A stretch of DNA of 64,000 bases from CAVZVZ01 sp963778895 (lineage in GTDB: Bacteria; Actinomycetota; Acidimicrobiia; Acidimicrobiales; Acidimicrobilacustridaceae): positions 62,001-126,000 of the forward strand of contig CAVZVZ010000001.1 of NCBI GenBank assembly GCA_963778895.1. The letters are read 5' to 3'. The number at the start of each line of letters is the position of its first letter. The stretch's first letter is position 1. Of this stretch, positions 1-8,727 are shown piece by piece. Position numbers and translations under genes: made by a program. Below the pieces are notes generated by a model, which was given only the letters and a program-made list of their open reading frames with translations, was not told the origin of the DNA and made no database searches.

Positions 1-1
1 C

Positions 2-481
2 GGCCCGATCTTCGCCGTCGTGTTCGCGGTGCTCGTCGCCATCGTGGCTGGACTGGCGTGGTGGCAGGGCCAACGCCTCCGCAGCGCATTGCTGGTTCTC
101 GTGCCCGCCGTCGGAGTCGGCACGTTGATCCTGCTGGGTTGGTCGAGCGGATCGGCGAATCGCTACCTCGTGTTCACCGGCCTTTGCTTCGTCTGGACGG
201 CGATGGCGGGAACCGAGACCGTGGCTGCCCTGGCGCCCTCGTCGTGGCACGCGCCGACGATCGCGTCGGCACTCGTAGCCGGCTTCCTGTTGCTGACGTT
301 CGCCGCCAATCGGGCACCGAGCGACCTGCGCATCTCCGGGCCCACCTGGCACGCCGCAATCGACACAGCGCGCGCCGAGTGCCAGCGCCCGGAGCAATTC
401 GTGCTGGTGCAGACCGCGCCGGTGCGCCCCGAGAAACCCTTCCAGTGGTACGTCCGGGTCGAGTGTCGCGATCTCGACTGA
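2..481 (+). CDS. C-terminal part of an integral membrane protein
   Basis: The reading frame is already open at the window edge, so the 5' end is missing. About 160 residues are visible. The first ~100 are mostly hydrophobic, with about three membrane-spanning stretches (around AVLVAIVAGLAWW, LLVLVPAVGVGTLILLGW and the Ala/Leu-rich segment before residue 100). A soluble tail with two Cys follows and ends in ECRDLD. No family motif is recognisable. Integral membrane proteins of polysaccharide or arabinan synthesis in Actinomycetota can end in a soluble tail like this, but nothing here proves that role. It converges with the next gene, leaving 10 nt between stops. Confidence 0.6.
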   Translation, partial: GPIFAVVFAVLVAIVAGLAWWQGQRLRSALLVLVPAVGVGTLILLGWSSGSANRYLVFTGLCFVWTAMAGTETVAALAPSSWHAPTIASALVAGFLLLTFAANRAPSDLRISGPTWHAAIDTARAECQRPEQFVLVQTAPVRPEKPFQWYVRVECRDLD

Positions 482-491
482 ACCGGGACCG

Positions 492-1355
492 CTACAGGAT
501 GTCGCGCGCCCGGCCGAGGTGGGCTTTGACCTCGGAATCGAGGGTCACGTCGTCGGGTGGAAACGGATCATGACGTCCGGTGAGGGCCTCCACGAATGTC
601 TCGGCGGAACCGGCCGGAGCCGGGTTGTCGGCCGGCCCGACATAGACACCCTCGTCGATCACCAGACGTAGCGGCACCGTCGGAAGGTCGTCGAACTGCA
701 GTTGCGCATCGATCGGCTCGGTCGCACCGGGTCCCACCGGTTGCGGATCGTCGATCACGCCACCCTGCGCGCCCCCGAAGAGCAGCGAGTACCACGCGAC
801 CACGGCCAGCTCGTCGGCCTCGGGTGTGGTCGCGAGCCCGAGTCCCATGAGCACGTCGCGCTCGTGCAGCCACGAGTCCCACAGGGCATGGCCCAGGGTC
901 AGCCGGGCGGATACGTGGCCGATCGGCGCTTCGCACACCGCGCTCCAATCGGCCGCGTCGAAACCTTCGACCGTTTTGCGGAGCAGTGCGGCGTTGGTCG
1001 TGAAGGCCTCGAAGACCTCGGCGGTGGTCAGGGACGACCGCGAGTCGACCAACGCCAGAGGCGTGGCCTTCGGATCGAAGTCGCGGAGATAGGAAGTCGG
1101 TTCACCACCTCGACCGGACTCCAAGGACAGGGCCCAGAAGGCATCGACGTCGACGAGATGGCCGATGACGTCACGGTTGGTCCATTCGGCGCAGCGGCTC
1201 TGAGTGAGCCACTGCTCCTCGTCGAGCGAGGCGAGCGCGTTCTCGAATCGGTCGCGATGACGCATCCACGGTTCGACGACGTCACCCAGCGCGGGGTCGA
1301 CCTCGAGCCGTATACCGCTGTCGGAGTAGTAGTGCCGAAGTGGTCGACTGCCCAT
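492..1355 (-). CDS. Maleylpyruvate isomerase / DinB-like, mycothiol-dependent family protein
   Basis: A 287-residue protein of the MDMPI_N (TIGR03083) group, four-helix DinB-like proteins that bind a divalent metal and in characterised cases use mycothiol. The metal site is visible: His66 in RDVIGHLVDVDAFW, and His156, Asp160, His164 and Asp167 in HALWDSWLHERD. The length matches the family, with an N-terminal metal-binding half and a C-terminal accessory half. I start at the ATG giving MGSRPLRHYY; the frame stays open much further upstream, but that extension is low-complexity antisense of the helicase gene. It lies 25 nt downstream of the helicase stop, so the two could be co-transcribed. 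The substrate is unknown; mycothiol use is inferred from the family and is typical of Actinomycetota. Confidence 0.8.
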   Translation of the reverse strand: MGSRPLRHYYSDSGIRLEVDPALGDVVEPWMRHRDRFENALASLDEEQWLTQSRCAEWTNRDVIGHLVDVDAFWALSLESGRGGEPTSYLRDFDPKATPLALVDSRSSLTTAEVFEAFTTNAALLRKTVEGFDAADWSAVCEAPIGHVSARLTLGHALWDSWLHERDVLMGLGLATTPEADELAVVAWYSLLFGGAQGGVIDDPQPVGPGATEPIDAQLQFDDLPTVPLRLVIDEGVYVGPADNPAPAGSAETFVEALTGRHDPFPPDDVTLDSEVKAHLGRARDIL

Positions 1356-1380
1356 CTGAACAGTCTGGCAGCTCGCCGCT

Positions 1381-2862
1381 TCAGCGTCCCCGTCGGCGGC
1401 CGGAGCCGCGAGGAGCGCGGGACGGGCGTGAACTGCCACGCCGAGTGCTGTCGGCCAACGAGGCCACGGTCTCGGTTGTCTGCGCGGCTTCGCGCTTCGC
1501 CTTGCGGCGAGCTGCGCCGCTGGGCCGATCCTTCGTGTTCGCACGACGGATGGGCTGCTCGTCGCGCTCTGCCGGCTGGGCTTCGTCGCGAGCCGGTTGG
1601 GCCTCGCGTCGAGCCGGCTTGGCTTCGCGTTGGGATGGCCGTGTCGAACGTTGCGCCGGCCGTGCATCGCGGCGGGCCGGACGGGCTTCGGGCCGGGTCG
1701 GAACGTCCTCGCGTCGCGACGGTTGGACATCGCCACCGTCGGGAGAGGTGAGTCCCTTCGGGTAGCCCAGCTCGCGTTGCAGCGCGGCGGCGTCCCGAGC
1801 CAGCTCGCCCGGCACGACGCTGACGACCAGACCCAACGCTCCCGCGCGGCCCGTGCGGCCCGACCGATGGATGTAAGCCTTGGCGTCGGCGGGCAGGTCG
1901 TAGTGCACGACACAGCCGACGTCGTCGACGTGGATACCGCGAGCCGCGACATCGGTCGCCACCAACGCGGCGACGTCACCGCTCCGGAAGGCTCGAAGAG
2001 CACGGTCACGTTGGGACTGCGAGCGATCGCCGTGGATGGCCGCCGCCTTCACGCCGGCTTCGCCGAGCTGGCGGGCGACGCGATCGGCACCGCGCTTGGT
2101 GCGGCAGAAGACCACCGTCGGTCCGTTGTCGGCCACGAGTTTGGCGATCGTCGCGATGCGCCGAGGCCGCTCCACGGACCAGAAGAGATGGGTGACGTCC
2201 TCGTTCGACTCGTCGACGACATGTTCGTGACGGGCCGGATCGCGCTGGTAGCGCCGGATCAACACGTCGACGTCACCGTCGAGCGTGGCCGAGAACAAGA
2301 GGGTCTGGCGGTCGGGTGCGCAGGCATCGAGGATGCGCTTGACCTCCGGCAGGAACCCCATGTCCGCCATGCGGTCGGCTTCGTCGATCACGACGAGATC
2401 GACATCACGCAGATCGACCTGTTTCTGCTGCACCAGATCGGCGAGGCGACCGGGGCACGCCACCGCGATGTCGACACCGCGTGCCAGCGCTTTGAATTGG
2501 CGGTCGAAACCGACCCCGCCGTAGAACGCCTCGACCCACGGTCCCTTGGGCTTGGCGAGCAGCTGCAGCTCTTGGCTGATCTGCGCCGCCAGCTCGCGGG
2601 TTGGTGCGAGAACGAGCCCGCGGGGCCGGCGAGGTTTGGCACGCTCGACACGAAGCACGAGCGGAACGCCGAAGGCGATCGTCTTGCCCGAGCCGGTCGG
2701 CGCCTTGCCGCACACGTCGCGACCGTCGAGGGCGTCGGGGATGGTCGCCGCTTGGATCGGCGTAGGGGTGGTGATGGCGCGTGCAGCAAGGGCGCGCGAC
2801 ATGGCGTCGGGCACGCCGAGGTCCGCGAATCGCGGGACGTCCATCGAGGGGAGGGCAGACAC
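1381..2862 (-). CDS. DEAD-box ATP-dependent RNA helicase
   Basis: A 493-residue RNA helicase with both RecA-like domains. Visible motifs are the Q motif (TTPTPIQ, about 31-37), motif I APTGSGKT (54-61), motif Ia PTRELA, motif II DEAD (160-163), motif III SAT (191-193), ARGIHVDDVG, and motif VI HRSGRTGRAG. It unwinds RNA duplexes during ribosome assembly or mRNA decay. The GTG start at 2862 is chosen because an AAGGAG ribosome binding site (2870-2875) sits 7 nt upstream; an internal ATG at 2844 has no such site. The last ~130 residues are a basic, disordered tail containing eight heptad repeats, probably an RNA-binding extension. It resembles RhlE/DeaD-type helicases with RG- or RP-rich tails. 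The specific RNA target cannot be told from sequence. Confidence 0.93.
   Translation of the reverse strand: MSALPSMDVPRFADLGVPDAMSRALAARAITTPTPIQAATIPDALDGRDVCGKAPTGSGKTIAFGVPLVLRVERAKPRRPRGLVLAPTRELAAQISQELQLLAKPKGPWVEAFYGGVGFDRQFKALARGVDIAVACPGRLADLVQQKQVDLRDVDLVVIDEADRMADMGFLPEVKRILDACAPDRQTLLFSATLDGDVDVLIRRYQRDPARHEHVVDESNEDVTHLFWSVERPRRIATIAKLVADNGPTVVFCRTKRGADRVARQLGEAGVKAAAIHGDRSQSQRDRALRAFRSGDVAALVATDVAARGIHVDDVGCVVHYDLPADAKAYIHRSGRTGRAGALGLVVSVVPGELARDAAALQRELGYPKGLTSPDGGDVQPSRREDVPTRPEARPARRDARPAQRSTRPSQREAKPARREAQPARDEAQPAERDEQPIRRANTKDRPSGAARRKAKREAAQTTETVASLADSTRRGSSRPSRAPRGSGRRRGR
1549..1716 (-). repeat. Eight tandem heptads in the helicase C-terminal tail
   Basis: The tail of the DEAD-box helicase encodes eight consecutive seven-residue units of the pattern xRxAxPA: RREDVPT, RPEARPA, RRDARPA, QRSTRPS, QREAKPA, RREAQPA, RDEAQPA and ERDEQPI. 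The DNA forms 21-bp imperfect direct repeats. The units alternate Arg/Lys with Glu/Asp around a Pro-Ala step, giving a charged disordered segment. Copy number may vary between strains by slippage. Confidence 0.8.
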
Positions 2863-3044
2863 GAAAAAGCTCCTTGGCCGCGCGAGCGACAAGAGGCGAG
2901 CCGCAAAGCGATGGGGGTCGGGCGCCGGCACCGGCAGCTCTTCCGGCGGTCGAGGACCTCCGGGAGCCTTTCAACGCATGCCTCTTCGCGCTGACCGACC
3001 AGGTGAACTCGATCAGGCTACCGGATGCGCGCCCCAGAACCGCG

Positions 3045-3593
3045 TCACTGAGCGATTCGCCGCCGCACGATCTCCAAAACGACTGCCTCGCGAGGGGCCG
3101 CCGGAATGAACGCGGAGCTCGGGATCGTCAGCGGGATGCGCAGGTCGAAGGCTCGCGCCCAGCGTTGCGCCCCGGGTCCGCGACCGTTGGCCCAGCGCGC
3201 CGCCACGGGTCGCGGCAGCACCAGGAGGCCACGATCGAGGCGACTGTGTGGATGCAGCAAGCGCTTCAGCAGAGCGGTCGTGATCGCGAACGGGGGATTG
3301 GCGACCACGACGAAGCGACGGCCGGGGAGCCGTAGATCGACGGCGTCAGCGCGGACCACCTTCACGTTCTGACCTGCGAAGGCATCACGCAGCTGGCGGG
3401 CCCTACGCGGGTGCGCCTCGATCGCCACCACTCGCGCGCCGCTCGCGGCCAGAGGCCGCGTGATGGCGCCGTCTCCGGCGCCGACATCCAACACGAGGTC
3501 ACCTGCCCCCACGTCGGCCCGCTCGACCAGACGGCGGGCCCAGCGGTCAGTGAGTCGGTGATACCCCCACCGTGTCGGTTGCTCCCCGGGCAC
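3045..3593 (-). CDS. Short Erm-type 23S rRNA adenine N6-methyltransferase
   Basis: A 182-residue SAM-dependent methyltransferase of the Erm/KsgA family. Motif I is DVGAGDGAIT (36-45), the acidic residue closing motif II is in VVAIEAHP (56-62), and the catalytic NPPF is at 99-102, the form found in rRNA N6-adenine methyltransferases. Erm enzymes methylate A2058 of 23S rRNA and confer macrolide-lincosamide-streptogramin resistance. Most Erm proteins have about 250 residues with a C-terminal helical domain; this one lacks it, as in mycobacterial Erm(37), which is similarly short. The N-terminus (GYHRLTDRWARRLV) keeps the substrate-entry helix typical of Erm. It is divergent from the carboxylate-amine ligase gene. 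An intrinsic resistance role is an inference; KsgA is unlikely because of its length. Confidence 0.82.
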   Translation of the reverse strand: MPGEQPTRWGYHRLTDRWARRLVERADVGAGDLVLDVGAGDGAITRPLAASGARVVAIEAHPRRARQLRDAFAGQNVKVVRADAVDLRLPGRRFVVVANPPFAITTALLKRLLHPHSRLDRGLLVLPRPVAARWANGRGPGAQRWARAFDLRIPLTIPSSAFIPAAPREAVVLEIVRRRIAQ

Positions 3594-3690
3594 GGCGCAC
3601 CATCACGCAGGTCATCGGCCCAGCCTGATCGTCCGGTTCGGCCCTGCGCCACCGAGTTTCGCGATTGGGCGCCACTACGCTCGGCCGTTC

Positions 3691-4831
3691 ATGCGGATTC
3701 CGTTCCACGCGTCGCCCGGAGCGAGTCTCGGCATCGAGGTCGAGCTGAGCGTGATCGACCGAGAAACCCGTGAGCTCACGAACGCGGCGTCGGTCTTGTT
3801 CGAAGAACTGGGAACCGGTCATCCCGAGGGCGTGCACCCCAAGGCCAAGCACGAGCTGTTCGACTGCACGGTCGAGATCATCACCGGTGTCTGCACGACG
3901 GTCTCGGAGGCGAGGGTCGATCTCGAGGCGACGTTGGGCGAGGTGCGGAGCGTCGCGCAGCCCCGTGGTCTGGCGTTGATCTCGGCGGCGACGCACCCCT
4001 TCTCGCACTGGAGCTCGCTGCGAATCAGTCCGCACCCGCGTTATATGGAGCTCGTCGAGCGCATCCAATGGCCGGCGCGACGCCTGGCCATCCACGGCGT
4101 CCACTTCCATGTCGGAGTCCGCTCCGGCGAGAAGGCGGTCGCCATCGCCAACTCGCTGGCCTTCCACCTTCCGGCGTTTCTCGCGCTCTCCGCATCGAGC
4201 CCCTTCTGGCACGGCCTCGACACGGGCATGGCGTCCTCACGAACCAAGATCTTCGAAGGCCTGCCGACCGCCGGGCTGCCGCCGCAGCTCGACAGCTACG
4301 ACGACTTCGAGGCGTTCATGGAGACGTTGATCGCGGCCAACGCGATCGAGTCGGTGCGGGAGGTGTGGTGGGACGTTCGTCCTCACCCCAACTTCGGCAC
4401 GGTCGAGCTTCGCATGTGCGATGCCATGGCGAGCCTGACCGAAGTCGCCGCCGTGGCCGCGCTGGCCCAGAGCCTGGTGCATTCCCTCGACGCCCGGCTC
4501 GACGCGGGCGAGCCCTTGGTCGGCGCACGTGACTGGGTGATCCGCGAGAACAAGTGGTTGGCGGCCCGCTACGGCCTCGACGGCCGACATCATCGTCGAC
4601 AACCGCGGCACCCTCCGGCCCGTGCGCGCCGTCATCGACGAGCTGCTCGTCGAGCTCGGGCCGACGGCGTCCGAACTGGGCTGCGCGAGCGAGCTCGCCG
4701 ACGTCGCCACCATCCTCGAGCGAGGCCCCGGCTATCTGCGCCAGCGTCGCGTGATCGATCGTGGTGGCACGCTGGTCGACGTGGTGGATCACCTCATCGA
4801 GGAGCTGGACGCGGGACGGCCGATGCCATGA
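3691..4831 (+). CDS. Carboxylate-amine ligase, glutamate-cysteine ligase type 2 (YbdK family); frameshifted
   Basis: About 380 residues of the YbdK/GCS2 family, ATP-dependent ligases joining a carboxylate (glutamate in known cases) to an amine. The N-terminus has the family start GIEVELSVID; central motifs include AATHPFSHW, HGVHFHVGV and DVRPHPNFGTVELRMCD. At 4580-4586 the frame moves by +1: removing one G turns LDGRHH into LDADIIVDN, which continues to a proper C-terminus ending ELDAGRPMP. Read without correction, the frame runs on into the peptidase and gives a false 610-residue fusion. A TACGCT -10-like box ends 9 nt before the ATG, suggesting a nearly leaderless start. Its stop overlaps the M20 start (ATGA at 4828). 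The exact substrate is unknown. Confidence 0.85.
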
Positions 4832-6010
4832 CCGCGTGGCTCGACACCTTCCTCGATGGGCACCGCGCGGAACTGATCGCGTTCCGTCGTCATCTCCACG
4901 CCCATCCCGAGCTGTCGTACGCCGAGCGCGACACGACCGATCTCATCGCGCAACGTCTGCAAGTGGCCGGGCTGCGCCCGCGGCTGCTGCCGAACGAATG
5001 TGGGCTGATCTGTGACATCGGCTCTGGCGCCGGTCCCGTCCTCGCGTTGCGCGCCGACATCGACGCTTTGGCGATGGACGACGAGAAGGATGTCCCGTAC
5101 CGCTCGCAACGTCCCGGGGTCGCGCATGCGTGCGGTCACGACGTGCACGCCACCGTCGTGCTCGGCGCCGGATTGGCCTTGGCCGAGCACGCCGCTCGAA
5201 CCCCGGGATTGCGGGTGCGGCTGCTGTTCGAACCGGCGGAGGAGTCACTGCCGGGCGGGTCGGTCGAGGTGATCGACGCCGGCGGCTTGGACCACGTGAA
5301 CGCGATCTATGGCCTTCACTGCGATCCCAAGGTCGACGTGGGGCGGGTAGCGGTGCGAGAAGGTGCGCTCACCTCGGCCACCGACATGGTGATGCTCGAG
5401 TTGCATGGTCCTGGCGGTCACACGGCACGCCCACATCTCACGGTGGACTTGGTTCGGGTCGCGGCCATGGTCGCGACCGAGTTGCCCGATGCAGTGCGAG
5501 CCGCGCTTGGCCGACATCGGTGACTCCTTGTTGGTGTTCGGAGCGCTGCTGGCCGGTGATGCCGTGAACGTCATCCCGTCACACGCTCAGTTGCGCGGGA
5601 CCTTCCGCACGCCCGAGCGGGCGGTGTGGGCCCGAGCGGAAGAGACCGTTCGCCATCAAGTCGAGGTACTGCTCGCGCCCACGGGCGCCAGCTGGAAGCT
5701 CGACTATCGGCGCGGCATTCCACCCGTCGTGAACACGCCGGCCGAGACCGTGCAGCTGGCCGACGCCGCGCGCGCGGCAGTGGGGGACGATCAGGTGGTC
5801 GAGGCGCCGCAGAGCCTCGGTGGCGACAGCTTCGCGTGGTACCTCGAGGAAGTGCCCGGCTCGTACGCACGACTCGGCGTGCACGATCCGTCGCGCCGCG
5901 AACAGCTCGACCTGCACTCGAGTGTGTTCGACGTCGACGAGCGCGCCATCGAGATCGGCGTGCGTGTCCTCGTCAACACCGTGCTCGCGGGACTCAGAGA
6001 GCAGCGCTGA
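4828..6010 (+). CDS. M20D-family metal-dependent amidohydrolase; frameshifted
   Basis: About 393 residues of the M20D peptidase/amidohydrolase family, which includes hippurate hydrolase, AbgB and IAA-amino acid hydrolases; these cleave N-acyl amino acids with two metal ions. Visible motifs are FRRHLHAHPELS near the start, LRADIDAL, the metal-binding HACGHDVHAT, FEPAEE with the catalytic Glu pair, and the dimerisation-domain motif HGPGGHTARP. The frame shifts +1 near 5510-5515 (CGCTTGGCC; dropping one base gives ALADIGDSLLVFG) and the rest reads normally to REQR. The ATG overlaps the upstream ligase stop by 4 nt, so the two are translationally coupled; a ligase and a hydrolase of N-acyl or gamma-glutamyl amino acids in one operon is a reasonable functional link. 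The 3' end overlaps the amidase by 17 nt. Confidence 0.88.
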
Positions 6011-7371
6011 AGGGCTCGTAACCCGGAGCCGTGCGGGCCCACGGTTGCGCCTGCTCGAGGCCCGCCGCCAGGCCGAGCGCAAGGTGATCAGCGAACCGGG
6101 GCGCGACCACCTGCAGGCCGATGGGCACACCTTCAGGACTGATCCCCATGGGCACGGATACCGCGGGTTGCCCGGTGAAGTTGAACTCGACCGTGTTCAC
6201 CGCGATGGCGGGATCGTTGGTCACGGTGCCGGCGTCCTGGGGGAGCGGCCCGCCCGGCGCCCACGAGGTGACGTTCAACGTCGGCGTGGCGAGCACCGCG
6301 CCCCCGGCGAGGAGCTGCTCGACTCGTGCCGCGACCTCGTACCGCTTGCGCTGGTTGGCGAGATAGTCGGCGGTGGTGACCGACGAACCGACCTGGAGCA
6401 GCATGGCCAGCCCCGGTTCGAAGTCGTCCCAGCGGTCGCGGCACCACGACAGTGCTTGAGCCATCTCCGCGCTGCCGACCATGAACCAGTGCAACGGCAG
6501 TTCGACGTCGTCGAAAACTGCGTCGATGGTTTCCACCGGAATCCCGAGATCGTTCTCGATCACGCGCATCGTGGTGACGAACGCGGCGTCGACGGCCGGG
6601 TCGAGGTCGGCGCGCAATGTGCGACACGCGATCACCTTCGTCGGTGGCACCGGTTCGAGCGACACGGCACCGCTCGGGAGCTCGTTGATGTCGGTGCCGT
6701 TCGGGCCGGCCAGGGCGGCCGCCTCGACCAGCACATCGGCAACGGTGGCATTGGTGGCTCCGGCGGTACTGAAGGTGATCCAGTTCGGCGCGTGGTCACG
6801 GGCGATCACGCCGAGGGTGGGCTTGTAGCCGACCATCCCGCTGAGCGAGGCCGGTATGCGCACCGAGCCGCCTCCGTCGGTCGTGGTGGCGAGGGGCGCC
6901 AGTCCCGCGGCCAAGGCCGCGCCCGAGCCGCCACTCGAGCCACCGGGAGAGCAGTCCGTGTTCCACGGGCTGCAGGTCGCGCCGAACACCTGGTTGTCGG
7001 TGTAACCCGTCCAACCGAACGCGGGGGTGTTCGTCTTTCCCACCACGATCGCGCCGGCGGCGCGCAGTCGCGCCGTGACGGTGCTGTCGGTCGGGGCCGG
7101 CTCGGCGTCGGCATACAGCGGCGAGCCGAAGGTGGTGCGCATGCCGGCCACGTTGGTGAGGTCCTTGATGAGCACGGGGACGCCGGCCAACGGACCCGAC
7201 CGGCGTTGCGGACTGAGCGAGTCGGCTTCGGCCAGTGCTTGTTCAGCCGCGCAACGCGATCACCGCGTTCAGCTCGGTGTTGTGCTTGTCGATGCGACGC
7301 AGGGACTCCTCGACGAGCTCACGAGGGGAGACCTTGCCGTCGCGAACGGCGCCGGCCAGTTCGGAGAGCAT
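5994..7371 (-). CDS. Amidase, amidase-signature (AS) family; frameshifted
   Basis: About 458 residues of the amidase signature family, Ser-cisSer-Lys hydrolases of amides. The catalytic Lys is in GVPVLIKDL, and the Gly/Ser-rich signature CSPGGSSGGSGAAL carries the cis-Ser and nucleophile Ser. The N-terminus MLSELAGAVRDGKVSPREL is typical and lies in a different frame: at 7244-7249 one extra base converts ALRAEQALAEADS into a premature stop. Removing it joins the two parts. The C-terminus (GQPAVSVPMGISPEGVPIG) is well conserved. The substrate is not predictable; relatives include indoleacetamide, aryl and peptide amidases. The 3' end overlaps the M20 gene tail to tail. Confidence 0.88.
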
Positions 7372-7406
7372 GCGGTCACGGTAGTCCGGCCTGTCACACT
7401 GTTCCC

Positions 7407-7931
7407 GTGGAGGACCGCCTTCGCTTCACCGACCGATTGCGGCTCGAACCCATCGGTACCAACCACGTCCAGGACCTCTGGCGGATCCACCGGGAGCCAG
7501 GCGTCGTGGAGTGGTTCGGGCCGTGGTCGCTCGAACGATCCGCGGCGCGTGTCCAGGAGGCGGCGGCCGGTTGGCGGGATCGTGGAGTCGAGAAGTGGAT
7601 GGCCTACGAACGGTCATCGGGCGAGCTCGTCGGCCGAGGCGGGGCCTCGATCGCCACGGTCGAGGGACGCGACCAACTCGAGGTGGGGTGGGCTCTGTGT
7701 GATCGCCATCGCGGCCGCGGGTTCGCCACCGAGATCGGCCGCGCCGGTCTGGCTTACTGCTTCGAGGATCTCGCGGCCGACGTCGTGGTCGCGTTCACGG
7801 AGCCGGCCAATCTCGCGTCACGAGCGGTGATGGACCGGCTCGGCATGCGCTACGAGCGCGAGATCCAGCACGACGGTATGCCGATGGTGCTCTACGCGGT
7901 GTCGCGAGCGGCCGCGACGTCGTCAGACTGA
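7407..7931 (+). CDS. GNAT-family N-acetyltransferase (RimJ/RimL-like)
   Basis: A 174-residue acetyltransferase. The opening TDRLRLEPI and the P-loop-like acetyl-CoA-binding motif RHRGRGFATEIG (about residues 98-109), followed by NLASRAVMDRLGM, are hallmarks of the Acetyltransf_3 (RimJ/RimL) group that acetylates protein N-termini or small amines. The GTG at 7407 is the earliest start giving a complete domain, since family members begin only a few residues before TDRLRL. It is divergent from the amidase, with 35 nt between starts, so both promoters must lie inside neighbouring coding sequence. Its last 40 nt overlap the convergent unknown gene. The acceptor is unknown. Confidence 0.88.
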   Translation: MEDRLRFTDRLRLEPIGTNHVQDLWRIHREPGVVEWFGPWSLERSAARVQEAAAGWRDRGVEKWMAYERSSGELVGRGGASIATVEGRDQLEVGWALCDRHRGRGFATEIGRAGLAYCFEDLAADVVVAFTEPANLASRAVMDRLGMRYEREIQHDGMPMVLYAVSRAAATSSD

Positions 7932-8671
7932 GGTGGCTGCAGTGCCGCCCAACTCTCCGTCAACGTCGCGATCGGCTCCACCGGATCGACGGCGTCGTGC
8001 ACCTCGAGGTGCAGGGCCACGAGGTGCGACGTGGCGAGATCGATCGTGTGGACGAGCGACGTGATGCGGGCCAGCAGCGCGGCGACCTGGTCGCCGGCTC
8101 CGGAGTGTCGGGCCTCGGGCGCGAACGTCGCCCCCACTGCGCACAGACGGTGCGCATCGACCACACAGGACTCCACCGCGTCTTGCGTGGCGGCCGCTCT
8201 ATCGGCGAGCGGACCGGCGGGCACGAGGGCCGCGACCTCGGTGAAGCGGGTCGCGGCATCGTCGACGGCTTGCTCCAGCGCAGACCAGACAGTGCTGCGC
8301 GCCGGAGGTGGGGGCAGGCCCGGGCCGGTCAAGCGAGCGCAGACACCGACGGTCCAGCGGCCGCGGTCGTCGCGGCGAGGTTCGAGGGAGTAATGGCCTT
8401 CGAAGCGGTAGAAGCGCATCCGACGCCGAACCCCGGTCGGCCGGTAGAGCAGGACACGCCACTTGGTCGCCAGCTCGGACGCGTGCCGATGGTCGTGGCA
8501 CCGGGCCTGCAGGCTGGCCAGGGCGGTGATGGTGGAGCCATCGGTCGTCCGTACGAACTGGTCGTCGGCCGCGTCGGCCCGATCGTGCTCGCTCAAACGC
8601 AGGTCGTAGAGGGCGCCGTCGAGCTTCGGCGGGCCGCCGACCAACCGGATCACATCGGTGGTTCGGGCCAT
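7892..8671 (-). CDS. Hypothetical protein
   Basis: A 259-residue soluble protein that I do not recognise. The ATG at 8671 is preceded by a good AGGAGG ribosome binding site about 7 nt upstream, which decides the start. The N-terminal ~130 residues look like a compact alpha/beta domain with a WRVLLYRPTGVRRRMRFYRFEGHYSL segment split by Arg clusters; the C-terminal half is Ala-rich and helical with repeated Ala/Val/Leu heptads, possibly a coiled bundle. No signal peptide or membrane segment is present. It lies 56 nt downstream of another unknown gene on the same strand; both have the feel of lineage-specific actinobacterial proteins. The 3' end overlaps the GNAT gene by 40 nt, which is long for convergent genes. 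Confidence 0.65.
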   Translation of the reverse strand: MARTTDVIRLVGGPPKLDGALYDLRLSEHDRADAADDQFVRTTDGSTITALASLQARCHDHRHASELATKWRVLLYRPTGVRRRMRFYRFEGHYSLEPRRDDRGRWTVGVCARLTGPGLPPPPARSTVWSALEQAVDDAATRFTEVAALVPAGPLADRAAATQDAVESCVVDAHRLCAVGATFAPEARHSGAGDQVAALLARITSLVHTIDLATSHLVALHLEVHDAVDPVEPIATLTESWAALQPPQSDDVAAARDTA

Positions 8672-8727
8672 CGGGGCCTCCTGTGTCGGGACCGGTGCAC
8701 GACCGGCTCGACCCGAAGATACCGAGT

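Noticed and set aside
1381..2009. An upstream extension of the MDMPI-like protein to 505 residues through the helicase C-terminal region.
   Set aside because: The extension overlaps the in-strand helicase tail in another frame, is low-complexity and has no family match; the ATG at 1355 gives the family N-terminus.
3691..5523. A single 610-codon frame joining the YbdK-type ligase and the M20 amidohydrolase.
   Set aside because: The middle part is nonsense (Arg/Pro-rich) and both families read normally after removing one base near 4583; the natural stop and ATGA overlap at 4828-4831 show two separate genes.
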